From NCBI RefSeq assembly GCF_009932395.1, contig NZ_LSRS01000002.1, forward strand, positions 19,650 through 83,649: a stretch of DNA of 64,000 nucleotides, in the 5' to 3' direction. Numbering within the stretch: the stretch's first letter is position 1; every line of letters starts with the position of its first letter. Made by a program: the position numbers and the translations under genes. A model generated the notes under the pieces. The model saw nothing but the letters and a program-made list of their open reading frames with translations, had not been told where the DNA came from and did not search any database. This DNA is from Sporotomaculum syntrophicum (GTDB taxonomy: Bacteria > Bacillota > Desulfotomaculia > Desulfotomaculales > Desulfallaceae). This document shows positions 8,403 to 17,111 of this stretch, piece by piece.

Positions 8403-10595
8403 ATGGATAAAATACTATTTCTAGCGGAAAAACCATCTGTAGGTAGAGACCTGGCGCGAGTTTTGAATTGCCGTAAAAAAGGAAACGGATATCTGGAAGG
8501 CGACAGACATATCGTCACCTGGGCACTGGGCCACTTGGTAACACTGGCCGACCCCGAGGCCTATGATCAAAAATTCAGCACGTGGCGGCTGGAGGATCTG
8601 CCTATTCTGCCCCCCTATATAAAACTGGCGGTGATTAAACAAAGCGGCAAGCAATATAATGCCGTTACTACACAAATGAAAAGAAAAGATGTTCGGGAGA
8701 TTGTGATTGCCACCGATGCAGGACGCGAGGGTGAGCTGGTGGCCAGGTGGATTATAGAAAAGGCGCAGGTAAAGAAGCCACTTAAGCGACTCTGGATTTC
8801 GTCGGTTACCGACAAGGCGATCAAAGATGGGGTCAGAAATTTAAGAAACGGCAAAGATTATGAAAATCTTTATGCCTCCGCCGTTGCCCGGGCTGAGGCC
8901 GACTGGCTGGTGGGCATCAATGCCACCCGGGCTTTGACCTGTAAATACAATGCCCAGCTTTCCTGCGGCAGAGTTCAAACCCCAACCCTGGCCATAATTG
9001 CCGGCAGGGAAAAGGAAATTCAAAACTTCAAGCCCCGGACATTTTACGGCATTATAGCCAAAGCAGATAAATTACATCTAACCTGGCAGGACAGCCAAAC
9101 TAAAGATACCAGAATTTTTGACCAGGATAGATGCGCCCAAATAATATTGTCCATACAAAATAAAAACGCTGTAATATCAGCGGTAGATAAAACCTACAAA
9201 AAGAGTTTTGCTCCCCGTCTGTATGACTTAACAGAGCTCCAAAGAGATGCTAATAAGCTTTTTGGTTATTCGGCCAAGGAAACTCTATCCATTATGCAGC
9301 GGCTGTACGAGCAGCACAAAGTACTGACCTATCCCAGAACAGACTCCCGGTATATAACCACGGATATCGTCGATACCATAAAGGAACGGCTTAATGCCTG
9401 CAGCGTGCCGCCATATGCTAAACTGGCAGCCAGAATACTGCAAAGCCCTGTAAAGACCAACAAGTCCTTTGTGGATGACAGTAAAGTAACCGACCATCAT
9501 GCGATTATCCCGACAGAACAGCCGGTTTTCTTAAACAATTTAAGCGATATGGAAAGAAGAATATATGATTTGGTGGTAAAAAGGTTTTTAGCAGTTTTGT
9601 ATCCTCCCTTTGAGTACGAACAGACCACCATCAGAGCCGGTATCGGTAATGAGCTTTTTACCGCCCGGGGTAAAGTGGTGATTGCCCAGGGCTGGAAAGA
9701 GGTGTACAATAATCATTTCGACGAGGGAGAGGATACAGGAAACGATATTGCCGAACAGGTGTTACCGGCTTTAAATAAAGGTGATGTTTTAAAGATATCG
9801 GTAGTTTCCCAGACCCGGGGGGAAACCAAACCACCGGAGCCATTTAACGAAGCCAGTCTGCTCTCCGCCATGGAGAACCCTGCCAAATATATGGCCGGGG
9901 AAAATAAAGGTTTGATTCAAAGCATCGGTAAAACCGGTGGGCTGGGAACCGTAGCCACCAGGGCCGATATTATTGAAAAGCTGTTTAATAATTTTTTTAT
10001 TGAAAAAAGAGGCAAAAATCTATTTATCACTTCAAAAGGTAGACAATTGCTTAATTTAGTCCCCGGAGATTTGAAAACACCTGCCTTAACCGCCCAATGG
10101 GAGCAGAAGCTGGAGGCCATTGCCCAAGGGAGGCTTAATAAAAACAATTTCATCGGGGAAATGAAGCAGTACGCCAATGTCGTTGTTAATGATATAAAAA
10201 ATAGCACCAGCAAATTCAAACATGATAACTTGACCGGTGAAAAATGCCCCGATTGTGGCAAACGCTTGCTGGAGGTTAACGGTAAAAAAGGCAAAATGCT
10301 GGTTTGCCAGGATAGGGAGTGCGGTTATCGAAAAGGGATCGGGAAAATAACCAACGCCAGGTGCCCCAACTGCCACAAAAAGCTAACCCTGCATGGCGAG
10401 GGAGAAGGACAAATATTTACCTGCAAGTGCGGCTACCGGGAAAAGCTCACCGCCTTTAACGAGAGAAGGAATAAAGATACGCAGGATGCCTCTAAAAGGG
10501 ATGTGCAAAAATACCTTCGACAACAGAAGAGCTCCGATAACGGGCTGACCAACCCCGCCCTGGCAGAGGCTCTGGCCAAATTGAAGCTGAAATAA
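8403..10595 (+). CDS. topB: DNA topoisomerase III (type IA)
   Basis: This ATP-independent enzyme relaxes and decatenates DNA by single-strand passage. It has 730 residues counted from ATG 8403, chosen over the in-frame TTG at 8385 because SD GGAGAGG overlaps that codon. The Toprim domain has LAEKPSVGRDLA at the N-terminus and DAGREGE (105-111). The catalytic tyrosine is Tyr310 in LTYPRTDSRY. Two C-terminal zinc ribbons follow: CPDCGKR...CQDRECGY and CPNCHKK...CKCGY. It stands alone between divergent and convergent neighbours, with no plasmid or ICE genes alongside, so it may be an extra chromosomal copy rather than part of a mobile element. Confidence 0.95.
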   Translation: MDKILFLAEKPSVGRDLARVLNCRKKGNGYLEGDRHIVTWALGHLVTLADPEAYDQKFSTWRLEDLPILPPYIKLAVIKQSGKQYNAVTTQMKRKDVREIVIATDAGREGELVARWIIEKAQVKKPLKRLWISSVTDKAIKDGVRNLRNGKDYENLYASAVARAEADWLVGINATRALTCKYNAQLSCGRVQTPTLAIIAGREKEIQNFKPRTFYGIIAKADKLHLTWQDSQTKDTRIFDQDRCAQIILSIQNKNAVISAVDKTYKKSFAPRLYDLTELQRDANKLFGYSAKETLSIMQRLYEQHKVLTYPRTDSRYITTDIVDTIKERLNACSVPPYAKLAARILQSPVKTNKSFVDDSKVTDHHAIIPTEQPVFLNNLSDMERRIYDLVVKRFLAVLYPPFEYEQTTIRAGIGNELFTARGKVVIAQGWKEVYNNHFDEGEDTGNDIAEQVLPALNKGDVLKISVVSQTRGETKPPEPFNEASLLSAMENPAKYMAGENKGLIQSIGKTGGLGTVATRADIIEKLFNNFFIEKRGKNLFITSKGRQLLNLVPGDLKTPALTAQWEQKLEAIAQGRLNKNNFIGEMKQYANVVVNDIKNSTSKFKHDNLTGEKCPDCGKRLLEVNGKKGKMLVCQDRECGYRKGIGKITNARCPNCHKKLTLHGEGEGQIFTCKCGYREKLTAFNERRNKDTQDASKRDVQKYLRQQKSSDNGLTNPALAEALAKLKLK

Positions 10596-10654
10596 AGTCA
10601 TATGTTGAACATTTTTTTGCATAGCACACAAGGAAAACAAACAAGGGAGGTAAA

Positions 10655-10694
10655 AAATCCCCCGTCTCTCACATCAATGAAGACGGGGGATTTT
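10655..10694. terminator. Bidirectional terminator between topB and methyltransferase
   Basis: AATCCCCCGTCT and AGACGGGGGATT form a 12-bp perfect stem flanked by A- and T-rich runs. It serves the two converging genes. Confidence 0.85.
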
Positions 10695-10744
10695 CATTCA
10701 CCTTCGGATCTACTAAAAAGCTGGTCAGAACAGCCAAATTCACC

Positions 10745-11686
10745 CTAACGAATCTTAGTAGCCTTAATCAGTTGCCTGCCGCCCACCTCTTCCCAGGGTG
10801 CTGCTTCACAACCGGCAGCAGCTAGCCATGTTTTATATTGCTCAAAAGTCCATGTTCCTCCGGAAGCTGTGTTAATCAGCATATTTACCGCAAATAGTGC
10901 CGGCATAACGCCTGTGTCCCGGATCATATCGTTGATGACAATTTGTCCTCCCGGTTCTAGTTCATGCGCTGCGTCTTGAAACAATTTTCTGTTCTCCTGC
11001 TCACCATAAATGTGACATACATTACCAAGGTATACCAGGTCATAAGGTCCCGGCGGCAGCCCTTGAGTAAAATCACCTTTAACCATTTTAATGGCTAACT
11101 CTTTATCCAGTTCCGGTTGCATCATATCTATAACTTCAGGCAGGTCCTGTATAGTAACCCTGGCTCCATTGCGGGCAAAAGCATTAGCATAAGTTAGCGG
11201 ACCACCGCCGACATCAAGCACCCTGGGGTTTGCGGGTAAGTCTTTTAAGCAATAAACAACAATTTGCGATGCCGACTGCCGGGCAAAGTGGCTCATGGCC
11301 TTGATAAAATGCTTGTTATGTTCGGATGGATCCTTTTTCACTACCGGTTTCCCGCTATTTATTACTTCCGGCAATTGTGTCCATACCTTCATAATGTTAT
11401 AAGTATGCATGAATGAAAAACCTGTATATTGTTCGTGCTCGGGATTAAAAAAGATGTTGTCCGCTTCTTCAGTGAGCTTAATTTTATCACCATCATATAC
11501 CAGGTACTTTAAAGCAATCAAAGCTTCAACAACCGTCCACAAAGCTCTGTAGTCGCTATTCGTTTTAGCCGTCAATTCCTTCAGGGTACAGGGATTACTT
11601 TTTAATTCTTCAAACAATCCAGTTTGTACAGCTGCGCCAACAATTAAAAATTCCTGGGGTAGCTGAAAGGATTCTGTGTTTGGCAT
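10745..11686 (-). CDS. SAM-dependent O-methyltransferase-like protein
   Basis: The 313 residues show the layout of plant/bacterial O-methyltransferases. An N-terminal winged-helix dimerisation domain (about 10-75, FEELKSNPCTLKELTAKT) is followed by a class I Rossmann fold. SAM motif I is VLDVGGGPLTYANAFA (about 164), motif II is ARVTIQDLPEV, and the acidic/post motifs are GPYDLVYLGNVCHIYGEQEN and LEPGGQIVINDMI. A His at the catalytic-base position is plausible in NVCHIYG. The substrate is unknown. Related proteins in anaerobes include acetylserotonin-O-methyltransferase-like and DUF-annotated enzymes. The ATG at 11686 has SD GAGAGG. It is monocistronic. Confidence 0.8.
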   Translation of the reverse strand: MPNTESFQLPQEFLIVGAAVQTGLFEELKSNPCTLKELTAKTNSDYRALWTVVEALIALKYLVYDGDKIKLTEEADNIFFNPEHEQYTGFSFMHTYNIMKVWTQLPEVINSGKPVVKKDPSEHNKHFIKAMSHFARQSASQIVVYCLKDLPANPRVLDVGGGPLTYANAFARNGARVTIQDLPEVIDMMQPELDKELAIKMVKGDFTQGLPPGPYDLVYLGNVCHIYGEQENRKLFQDAAHELEPGGQIVINDMIRDTGVMPALFAVNMLINTASGGTWTFEQYKTWLAAAGCEAAPWEEVGGRQLIKATKIR

Positions 11687-11950
11687 TCAAGTCGCCTCTC
11701 TTTATTTCATAATATTTAACATTAGAGATCTTTATTCTTTAGCATTTGTTAATTTCCTTTCTTATTACATAGTGATTTATCCCTAACAACCGGCTTTCGC
11801 AACCCATAATACTTCCAGAAGCTATTAGTGAAAAAGCCAGGCACGGAATTTGTGACCGTTCTAAGACATAACCAAGTTATAAATCAGCTATGACTTATGA
11901 GGATATACTAAAGCTGTTTGAATAACCCTAGCATCGGAGGGGGGATATTT

Positions 11951-12970
11951 TTGTTTATACCAAAGCGAGTTTTTTTTGAACAAGCAGCTTTAGATTACCC
12001 TCTTGGGCAGCAGTTGTATGCAAGATTCAAGTCTGATGGAGTACCTATTTCCAAAATAGGCAGTCATAACCGGGTGACCGGGATACCCGGCAAAACGCCC
12101 CGGGAAGCCTATTTGGAGGCGAAACGCACACTCGTGGTGGGAGTACGTCGCACGCTACAATTTTCGCCGTGCAAACCATCAGCCCACTACCAGCTGCCGT
12201 TGAGTACCAGCTGCACCGGCCAGTGCCAGTATTGTTACCTGAACACAACTATGGGCAAAAAACCTTATGTCAGAGTATATGTAAATATTGATGAGATACT
12301 ACAGCAGGCGGAAAAATACATCAATAAGAGGGCTCCCGAAACCACTGTGTTCGAGGGGGCAGCCACTTCCGATCCCATTCCTGTGGAACCGTACACCGGC
12401 TCACTGGCACGAGCTGTGGAATTTTTCGGCCGGCAGCCATTGGCTCGGTTTCGTTTTGTCACTAAGTTCACCGAAGTGGATACGCTGCTAAATGCCCGGC
12501 ATAATGGACATACCCGCTTTCGATTCAGCATTAATACCGACCACATTATCAAAACCTATGAACAAGGCACACCCGTGGCCCAAGCCCGGTTAAGTGCTGC
12601 TCGGCGTGTGGCGGAAGCAGGTTACCCACTGGGTTTTTTAATCGCCCCCATTTTCTGTTACCAAGGCTGGCAGAACGATTACCAAGATTTAATCCAGTTC
12701 ATGGCCAGAGAATTACCTCCTACGCTCTCGACAGACATTATCTTCGAGTTAATCACTCATCGGTTCACAGCTTCGGCCAAAAAACGTATCCTGGAGGTAT
12801 TCCCTGATACCACCTTACCTATGGAGGAAGATGAGCGTAAGTTCAAATTCGGACAGTTTGGATACGGGAAATATGTATATGCTAAGGAGACAGTGGAGGA
12901 AATTAGAACTTTCTTTTACAGTGAGCTCAGCAACTGTTTCCCGGCAGCTAAGATTGAGTATCTAGTTTAG
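11951..12970 (+). CDS. splB: Spore photoproduct lyase
   Basis: This radical-SAM enzyme repairs 5-thyminyl-5,6-dihydrothymine in germinating spores. It has 339 residues from TTG 11951, chosen because SD GGAGGGGG ends about 6 nt upstream and the resulting N-terminus (LFIPKRVFFEQAALDYPLG) aligns with the family start. The cluster motif is Cys88-x3-Cys92-x2-Cys95, with tyrosines at 94 and 96. The region equivalent to B. subtilis FEASCTSD is FEGAATSD (134-141). The H-atom donor cysteine is therefore Ala138, while Cys74 replaces a serine in SPCKPSAHY. The C-terminal KFGQFGYGKYVY and FPAAKIEYLV are typical. The promoter was not resolved; a forespore sigma-G promoter would be expected. Confidence 0.93.
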   Translation: MFIPKRVFFEQAALDYPLGQQLYARFKSDGVPISKIGSHNRVTGIPGKTPREAYLEAKRTLVVGVRRTLQFSPCKPSAHYQLPLSTSCTGQCQYCYLNTTMGKKPYVRVYVNIDEILQQAEKYINKRAPETTVFEGAATSDPIPVEPYTGSLARAVEFFGRQPLARFRFVTKFTEVDTLLNARHNGHTRFRFSINTDHIIKTYEQGTPVAQARLSAARRVAEAGYPLGFLIAPIFCYQGWQNDYQDLIQFMARELPPTLSTDIIFELITHRFTASAKKRILEVFPDTTLPMEEDERKFKFGQFGYGKYVYAKETVEEIRTFFYSELSNCFPAAKIEYLV

Positions 12971-13074
12971 CACATTCCAAAAGCAAACCACAATAAAACG
13001 GTAATAATTATCTAAAGTGTTAGGAGGAGATTACGGTTGTAAAACGAAATTCTTCACAAATGGAGGGATTATAA

Positions 13075-14193
13075 TTGCTCAAACAGTTTTTAGTTGATCC
13101 CCAAAAATGCAAGGGCAGCGGCATTTGTGCGGTCTCATGCCCGGGTAAGTTAATTAGTATAAATAAACAAGATAAACTTCCTCACTGGATCGAGGGAGCG
13201 GAGCAACAATGTATCCTTTGTCATCACTGCGTTTCATCATGCCCAAACCAAGCCATTACCATTAACAAAATAATGGAAGATAGTGACAGCTTTATAAGAA
13301 ATAACTTGCTAAAAATCGATCCCCAAAAATGCAACCACGATGGCATTTGTACAGAGGTTTGTCCATTACAGCTAATTACTTTAAATATAAAGGATAATCT
13401 CCCCATCCCGGTAGAACAAGCTGAAAAACAATGTATTCGCTGCGGTCATTGCGTTGTAATTTGTCCCACCGGAGCTCTTGCCCTTGAAACAATCAAGCCC
13501 GGTGAGCTATGTGTTGACCAGGATGGTTCCTTATATTATGGGCCTGTCTCCACGCAAACAATGAAACCGGAGGATTGCGGACAATTTGACGCGAGTCTCC
13601 TACCCTCCCCAGAACAAGTCCGGCACTTCCTGAGCACTCGAAGGTCGATACGCGTTTACAAAACAGATCCGGTAGACAGGGTAGCATTGTCCAGTATCAT
13701 TGATATTGCTTGCTATGCCCCGACCGCAAGAAATTCCCAGCCGGTAAATTGGCTGGTTATCGAAAATTCTAGAGAGGTCAACTTTCTTTCCGGCTTAACT
13801 ATAGAATGGATGCGCCAGGTAATAACTAACGAGCCCGAAATGGCCCAAAGTATGAACCTGAAACGATTGGTTAACGATTGGGATAAAGGAATAGATCGAA
13901 TTTGTCACGGGGCACCGCATGTTATCATTGCCCATGCCCAGTCAAACCTGCCGAGCGCTCAAACCTCCTGCACCATAGCTCTAACTTACCTTGAACTTGC
14001 CGCCTTTTCAGCCGGTATAGGTGCCTGCTGGGCAGGATATTTCAATGCCGCCGCCAATTTCTATCCACCCATGCATGAAGCTTTATGCCTGCCTGAGGGA
14101 CACCAGTGCTTTGGGGCTATGCTGATTGGTTATCCCCGTTATCCATACCACCGCATTCCCGTAAGGAAAAAAGCAAATGTCGCCTGGCGTTAG
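13075..14193 (+). CDS. Ferredoxin-nitroreductase fusion protein
   Basis: The 372 residues start at TTG 13075 with SD GGAGGG. Two ferredoxin units occupy about 1-75 and 80-140. Each opens with a reduced motif C-x5-C-x3-CP (CKGSGICAVSCP; CNHDGICTEVCP) and continues with a full CxxCxxCxxxCP (CILCHHCVSSCP; CIRCGHCVVICP). Each unit may therefore hold one three-cysteine cluster and one [4Fe-4S]. From about 175 follows an FMN nitroreductase domain (FLSTRRSIRVYKTDPV, APTARNSQPVNWLVI, GIGACWAGYF). The protein probably passes electrons from low-potential donors through the clusters to FMN. The substrate is unknown. Its 3' end faces an orphan Moco riboswitch on the other strand. Confidence 0.9.
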   Translation: MLKQFLVDPQKCKGSGICAVSCPGKLISINKQDKLPHWIEGAEQQCILCHHCVSSCPNQAITINKIMEDSDSFIRNNLLKIDPQKCNHDGICTEVCPLQLITLNIKDNLPIPVEQAEKQCIRCGHCVVICPTGALALETIKPGELCVDQDGSLYYGPVSTQTMKPEDCGQFDASLLPSPEQVRHFLSTRRSIRVYKTDPVDRVALSSIIDIACYAPTARNSQPVNWLVIENSREVNFLSGLTIEWMRQVITNEPEMAQSMNLKRLVNDWDKGIDRICHGAPHVIIAHAQSNLPSAQTSCTIALTYLELAAFSAGIGACWAGYFNAAANFYPPMHEALCLPEGHQCFGAMLIGYPRYPYHRIPVRKKANVAWR

Positions 14194-14364
14194 AAATAGC
14201 ACTTAACAAATTTAACACTTAAAAAGTATAACACAAGTATAGAGCAGGTCAAAAGTGGAGCAAAAAAAAGCACCCGGCTGTGTGGGGAACCGGGGTTGTT
14301 AAGGAGTGTAACATATTAACAGCTTAACCTAAATGAAACTTAACATTTGGTCTGCCGTATTAAT
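14194..14364. other. Gene-free stretch downstream of the orphan riboswitch
   Basis: No ORF with an SD is seen on either strand. A short C-rich/G-rich inverted segment (CACCCGG ... CCGGGG, about 14271-14297) may terminate the plus-strand ferredoxin-nitroreductase gene, but its T-run is weak. Confidence 0.35.
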
Positions 14365-14405
14365 ATAAAAAAGCTTTACCCTATTATGCAAAAGGATAAA
14401 GCTTC
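14365..14405 (-). terminator. Terminator of orphan Moco riboswitch 2
   Basis: On the minus strand, AAGCTTTATCC...GGGTAAAGCTT is followed by TTTTTAT. It is the same terminator family as that following the copy at 19.2 kb. Confidence 0.85.
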
Positions 14406-14421
14406 TTTTCAAAAAGCCATA

Positions 14422-14516
14422 CTCTCCTTTCCACAATGGGAGGCACACTAGTTTTCCAATGTACCCTAAGGGCCTGGCAACCATACCTTTGGCTTAGGTT
14501 TGACAGGCTCGGAGAA
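14422..14516 (-). promoter_or_regulatory. Moco riboswitch (copy 2, orphan)
   Basis: On the minus strand CTCCGAGCC (14506-14514) begins the element, followed by the P2 arm CCTG, the P3 core CCTAAGCC...GGTATGG, the P4 hairpin GGGTACA...TGTGCC and TCCC, and it closes with GGAAAGGAG (14424-14432). P1 CTCC/GGAG is perfect. It starts about 100 nt after the stop of the VWA gene and is followed by a strong terminator. No minus-strand gene lies beyond the terminator, only the end of the convergent ferredoxin-nitroreductase gene. Confidence 0.9.
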
Positions 14517-14618
14517 ATATTTGATTTTAGCCACTTAATTAATACTTCCACATGTTTATACACAATCCCTGCAAAATCATTATATTTTTATAATTTTTTT
14601 GTCTTTATTTATAAGCAT

Positions 14619-15818
14619 TCAATTGCTTACCTTAAGCTGTTTAACCGCCTTCTCCAGACCTGTTACCGACAGCTCAAACATAGGAATCAATTTGCGGATC
14701 ATATTAATGGAACGGGCGCGGTAATTCAATTGCTCATTCCAGGCCTTAGTCGGTATCGGATTTAGCCATACAGCGTGTGAAAAATGCCTGGCCAGACGCT
14801 TTAACCAAACAAGTCCCGGCTCTTGATTCCTGTTGTCCCAGTCAATAGCCCCGTTGACCGCAAGTAATTCGCTCTCGGCCATACTCGCATCACCGATAAT
14901 AATTAACCGGTAATTAACATCGAAATTACGTAAAAAATCATGTGTTGCAATGGCATTTTCTCCAATACAGGCCGGCTTCACATATAGGTTATCATAGATA
15001 CAGTTATGGAAATAATATATTCTTAGATCTTTTAAATGACTTGAGCGTTTGAAGGCGCTGAATAACTGGCTGCAAAGGTTAATATGCATATCCATTGAAC
15101 CACCTGAGTCCATCACCAGCACTATTTTCAAATTGTTCTTACGCGGGCGCGCCCAGACAAGTTCTAACCTGCCGGCATGACGGCAGGTAGCGTCAATAGT
15201 ACCGTTTATATCCAATTCATCTTTAACGCCTTCATGGAGATTGGTAAGCTCGCGCAGGACTCGCAAAGCTGCTTCAAACCTTCTTACCCCAAGAATAACA
15301 TCGCTGCGGTATCCCCGGTAATCACGCCGGGCTGCCACCTGAATTGCTGAGAAATTACCCGGCACACCACCAATACGGTTCCCTTTCGGGTTAAAACCAC
15401 CATGTCCAAAATACATGCCGCCATCTTTGGCCACCGCATTGGAAACCTCCTGGTTGTTTTGCTCCTGCTTCTCTGTCTTTTCGGTAAACTCCGGCTGTTT
15501 TTCCCTCTCATCAAGATCCTGAGGCAGTGATTGATCACCCACTAGTATTTGGGGCGGCAACCCGTCCTTCAACCATCCTAAAATATCGTCAACCCAATTA
15601 GCTGGAGATTCAATGCCGCTAAAATAATTTTGGAAAGCCAGGTCGTAATTATCAAATTGAGTTTCGCTCTTTACCAGAACCGTTCGAGCAACATGATAAA
15701 ATTCACGTAAGCTGGAAAATGCCAGTCCCTTGCTCAGGGCTTCCATTAAAGTCATCCACTCGACTAGAGATACTGGCACACCGGTTTTCTTAAGCTCATA
15801 TAAGAAATTTATAAACAC
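14619..15818 (-). CDS. VWA-domain protein, CoxE-like
   Basis: The 399 residues begin at GTG 15818 with only a weak SD. Residues 1-90 form a helical N-terminal region (FLYELKKTGVPVSLVEWMTL), followed by an acidic linker at 100-130. The VWA domain from about 228 carries the metal-site motif DSGGSM (237-242). CoxE-like VWA proteins normally act with a MoxR-type AAA+ ATPase (CoxD) to assemble the active site of molybdenum hydroxylases. No AAA+ gene is adjacent here. It is the last gene of the minus-strand moeA run, 62 nt downstream, which supports a role in Mo-enzyme maturation. The client enzyme is unknown. Confidence 0.8.
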   Translation of the reverse strand: MFINFLYELKKTGVPVSLVEWMTLMEALSKGLAFSSLREFYHVARTVLVKSETQFDNYDLAFQNYFSGIESPANWVDDILGWLKDGLPPQILVGDQSLPQDLDEREKQPEFTEKTEKQEQNNQEVSNAVAKDGGMYFGHGGFNPKGNRIGGVPGNFSAIQVAARRDYRGYRSDVILGVRRFEAALRVLRELTNLHEGVKDELDINGTIDATCRHAGRLELVWARPRKNNLKIVLVMDSGGSMDMHINLCSQLFSAFKRSSHLKDLRIYYFHNCIYDNLYVKPACIGENAIATHDFLRNFDVNYRLIIIGDASMAESELLAVNGAIDWDNRNQEPGLVWLKRLARHFSHAVWLNPIPTKAWNEQLNYRARSINMIRKLIPMFELSVTGLEKAVKQLKVSN

Positions 15819-15880
15819 GGGGTAACACCCCCAATTATGTTCAACGTCAAATCAGCCTGCAACCTTCCTCAAACGGAGCA

Positions 15881-17089
15881 TTAAAAATATGCCGGTTTGA
15901 GCAGAATAACTGACACTGCATCACCTTTCTCAACCGGAGGGTGACCCGCCGGGAGATCTATTATCGCATTCCAGTCGCTGAGAAAAGCTCTGGTCATGCT
16001 CGATTTCTGGCCTGGCAATATTTTTACGTTCCACCCGGCATGGGCACAGGCTGCATTGGCCAGCACAAAACGCCGTGGGCCGCCTTTTTTCCCAAAAGCA
16101 TTGGTACATATAGCAGAAAGCCTGACTTGATGTGGCGCCAAACCCTGCATGGCACGCAAAACCGGCACAGCCAGTAAGTTGAAGCTAACCGCACAGGCCA
16201 ATGGGCTTCCGGGCAGTGAAATCACCAGTTTTTCCCCAATAGCGGCTGCGCCACTGTGGCTGCCTGGTTTGATTTGAATTCCCCAGAACAATATATCTGC
16301 TCCGCTTTGCTCGATTAAGGGGAACGCCTGATCGCAGACACCGTAAGCAGCACCACCGATGGTTATCAGAATATCAGCACGCTCAAGCAACTTTTCAAAT
16401 AATTCTCCGATTTGAGTAATATTATCAACTCCGGCAACTCTAACATCGATAACCTCTCCCTGCTCCTGCATGACCAAACCGGCCAAAAGCACGCCGTTGC
16501 TGTCCCGCATTTGTCCCGTCATTGGTATTTCCCGGTGAGAAACAATATCTGCTCCTAAACTCAAAATAGCAACCCGGGGTTTCCTATACACAATCACTTC
16601 ATCTATGCCATACGATGCGAGAACACTTGCTATGCCAGCACTTAGGCAAGTCCCCTTTCGCACGAGTAGGTCGCCCTTTAAAAAATTCTCGCCGGGGGGC
16701 TTAATATTGCTGCCGGGTTCAATTGATTTACGATATGTAATAAAATCTCCCTTCAGCTCAACGGCCTCTTCAGGTAGCACTGCCACCACCCCACCAGGCA
16801 ACGGACCGCCGGTAACCACCCCGACAGCCTGATTAGCACTTAGCGAAACGGCGGATATTTCTCCCGGTCGTAGACGCTCTATGACTTTATAAACACCATC
16901 ACCACCTTCGGCCACAGCATAACCATCCATTGCTGCCTGTGCGCATGGGGGCATATCATGCTCCGCTGCTATATCTTCAGCAACTATGCGGCCCAAGGCT
17001 TGCAGCAGAGGTAAAGACCCTGCCGGCATCACCCTAGCATGATCTAAGATAATATCCTGGGCCTTTTCTAATTCGATATTCTCAAGCAC
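15881..17089 (-). CDS. moeA: Molybdopterin molybdenumtransferase, MoeA family
   Basis: MoeA inserts molybdate (or tungstate) into adenylylated molybdopterin. The protein has 402 residues from GTG 17089 with SD GGTGGGG. An ATG seven codons upstream lacks an SD, and the frame open to 17173 overlaps the preceding gene. Domains: MoeA N-terminal (ALGRIVAEDIAAEHDMPPCAQAAMDGYA), VVTGGPLPGG, and the MPT-binding MoaB/Mog-like domain (AILSLGADIV, IGGAAYGVCDQAF). The usual TGGVSxGxxD is altered to IGGAAYGVCD, and LPGNPVS to LPGSPLA. Domain IV is C-terminal. It may be specialised, for example for tungsten, but that is inference. It lies downstream of a second molybdopterin-binding gene and a Moco riboswitch. 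Confidence 0.9.
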   Translation of the reverse strand: MLENIELEKAQDIILDHARVMPAGSLPLLQALGRIVAEDIAAEHDMPPCAQAAMDGYAVAEGGDGVYKVIERLRPGEISAVSLSANQAVGVVTGGPLPGGVVAVLPEEAVELKGDFITYRKSIEPGSNIKPPGENFLKGDLLVRKGTCLSAGIASVLASYGIDEVIVYRKPRVAILSLGADIVSHREIPMTGQMRDSNGVLLAGLVMQEQGEVIDVRVAGVDNITQIGELFEKLLERADILITIGGAAYGVCDQAFPLIEQSGADILFWGIQIKPGSHSGAAAIGEKLVISLPGSPLACAVSFNLLAVPVLRAMQGLAPHQVRLSAICTNAFGKKGGPRRFVLANAACAHAGWNVKILPGQKSSMTRAFLSDWNAIIDLPAGHPPVEKGDAVSVILLKPAYF

Positions 17090-17111
17090 CAGGCTTTCCC
17101 CACCTCTCATG

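Noticed and set aside
8403..10595. topB as part of a plasmid or integrative element
   Set aside because: No relaxase, integrase, T4SS or direct-repeat att sites were seen around it.
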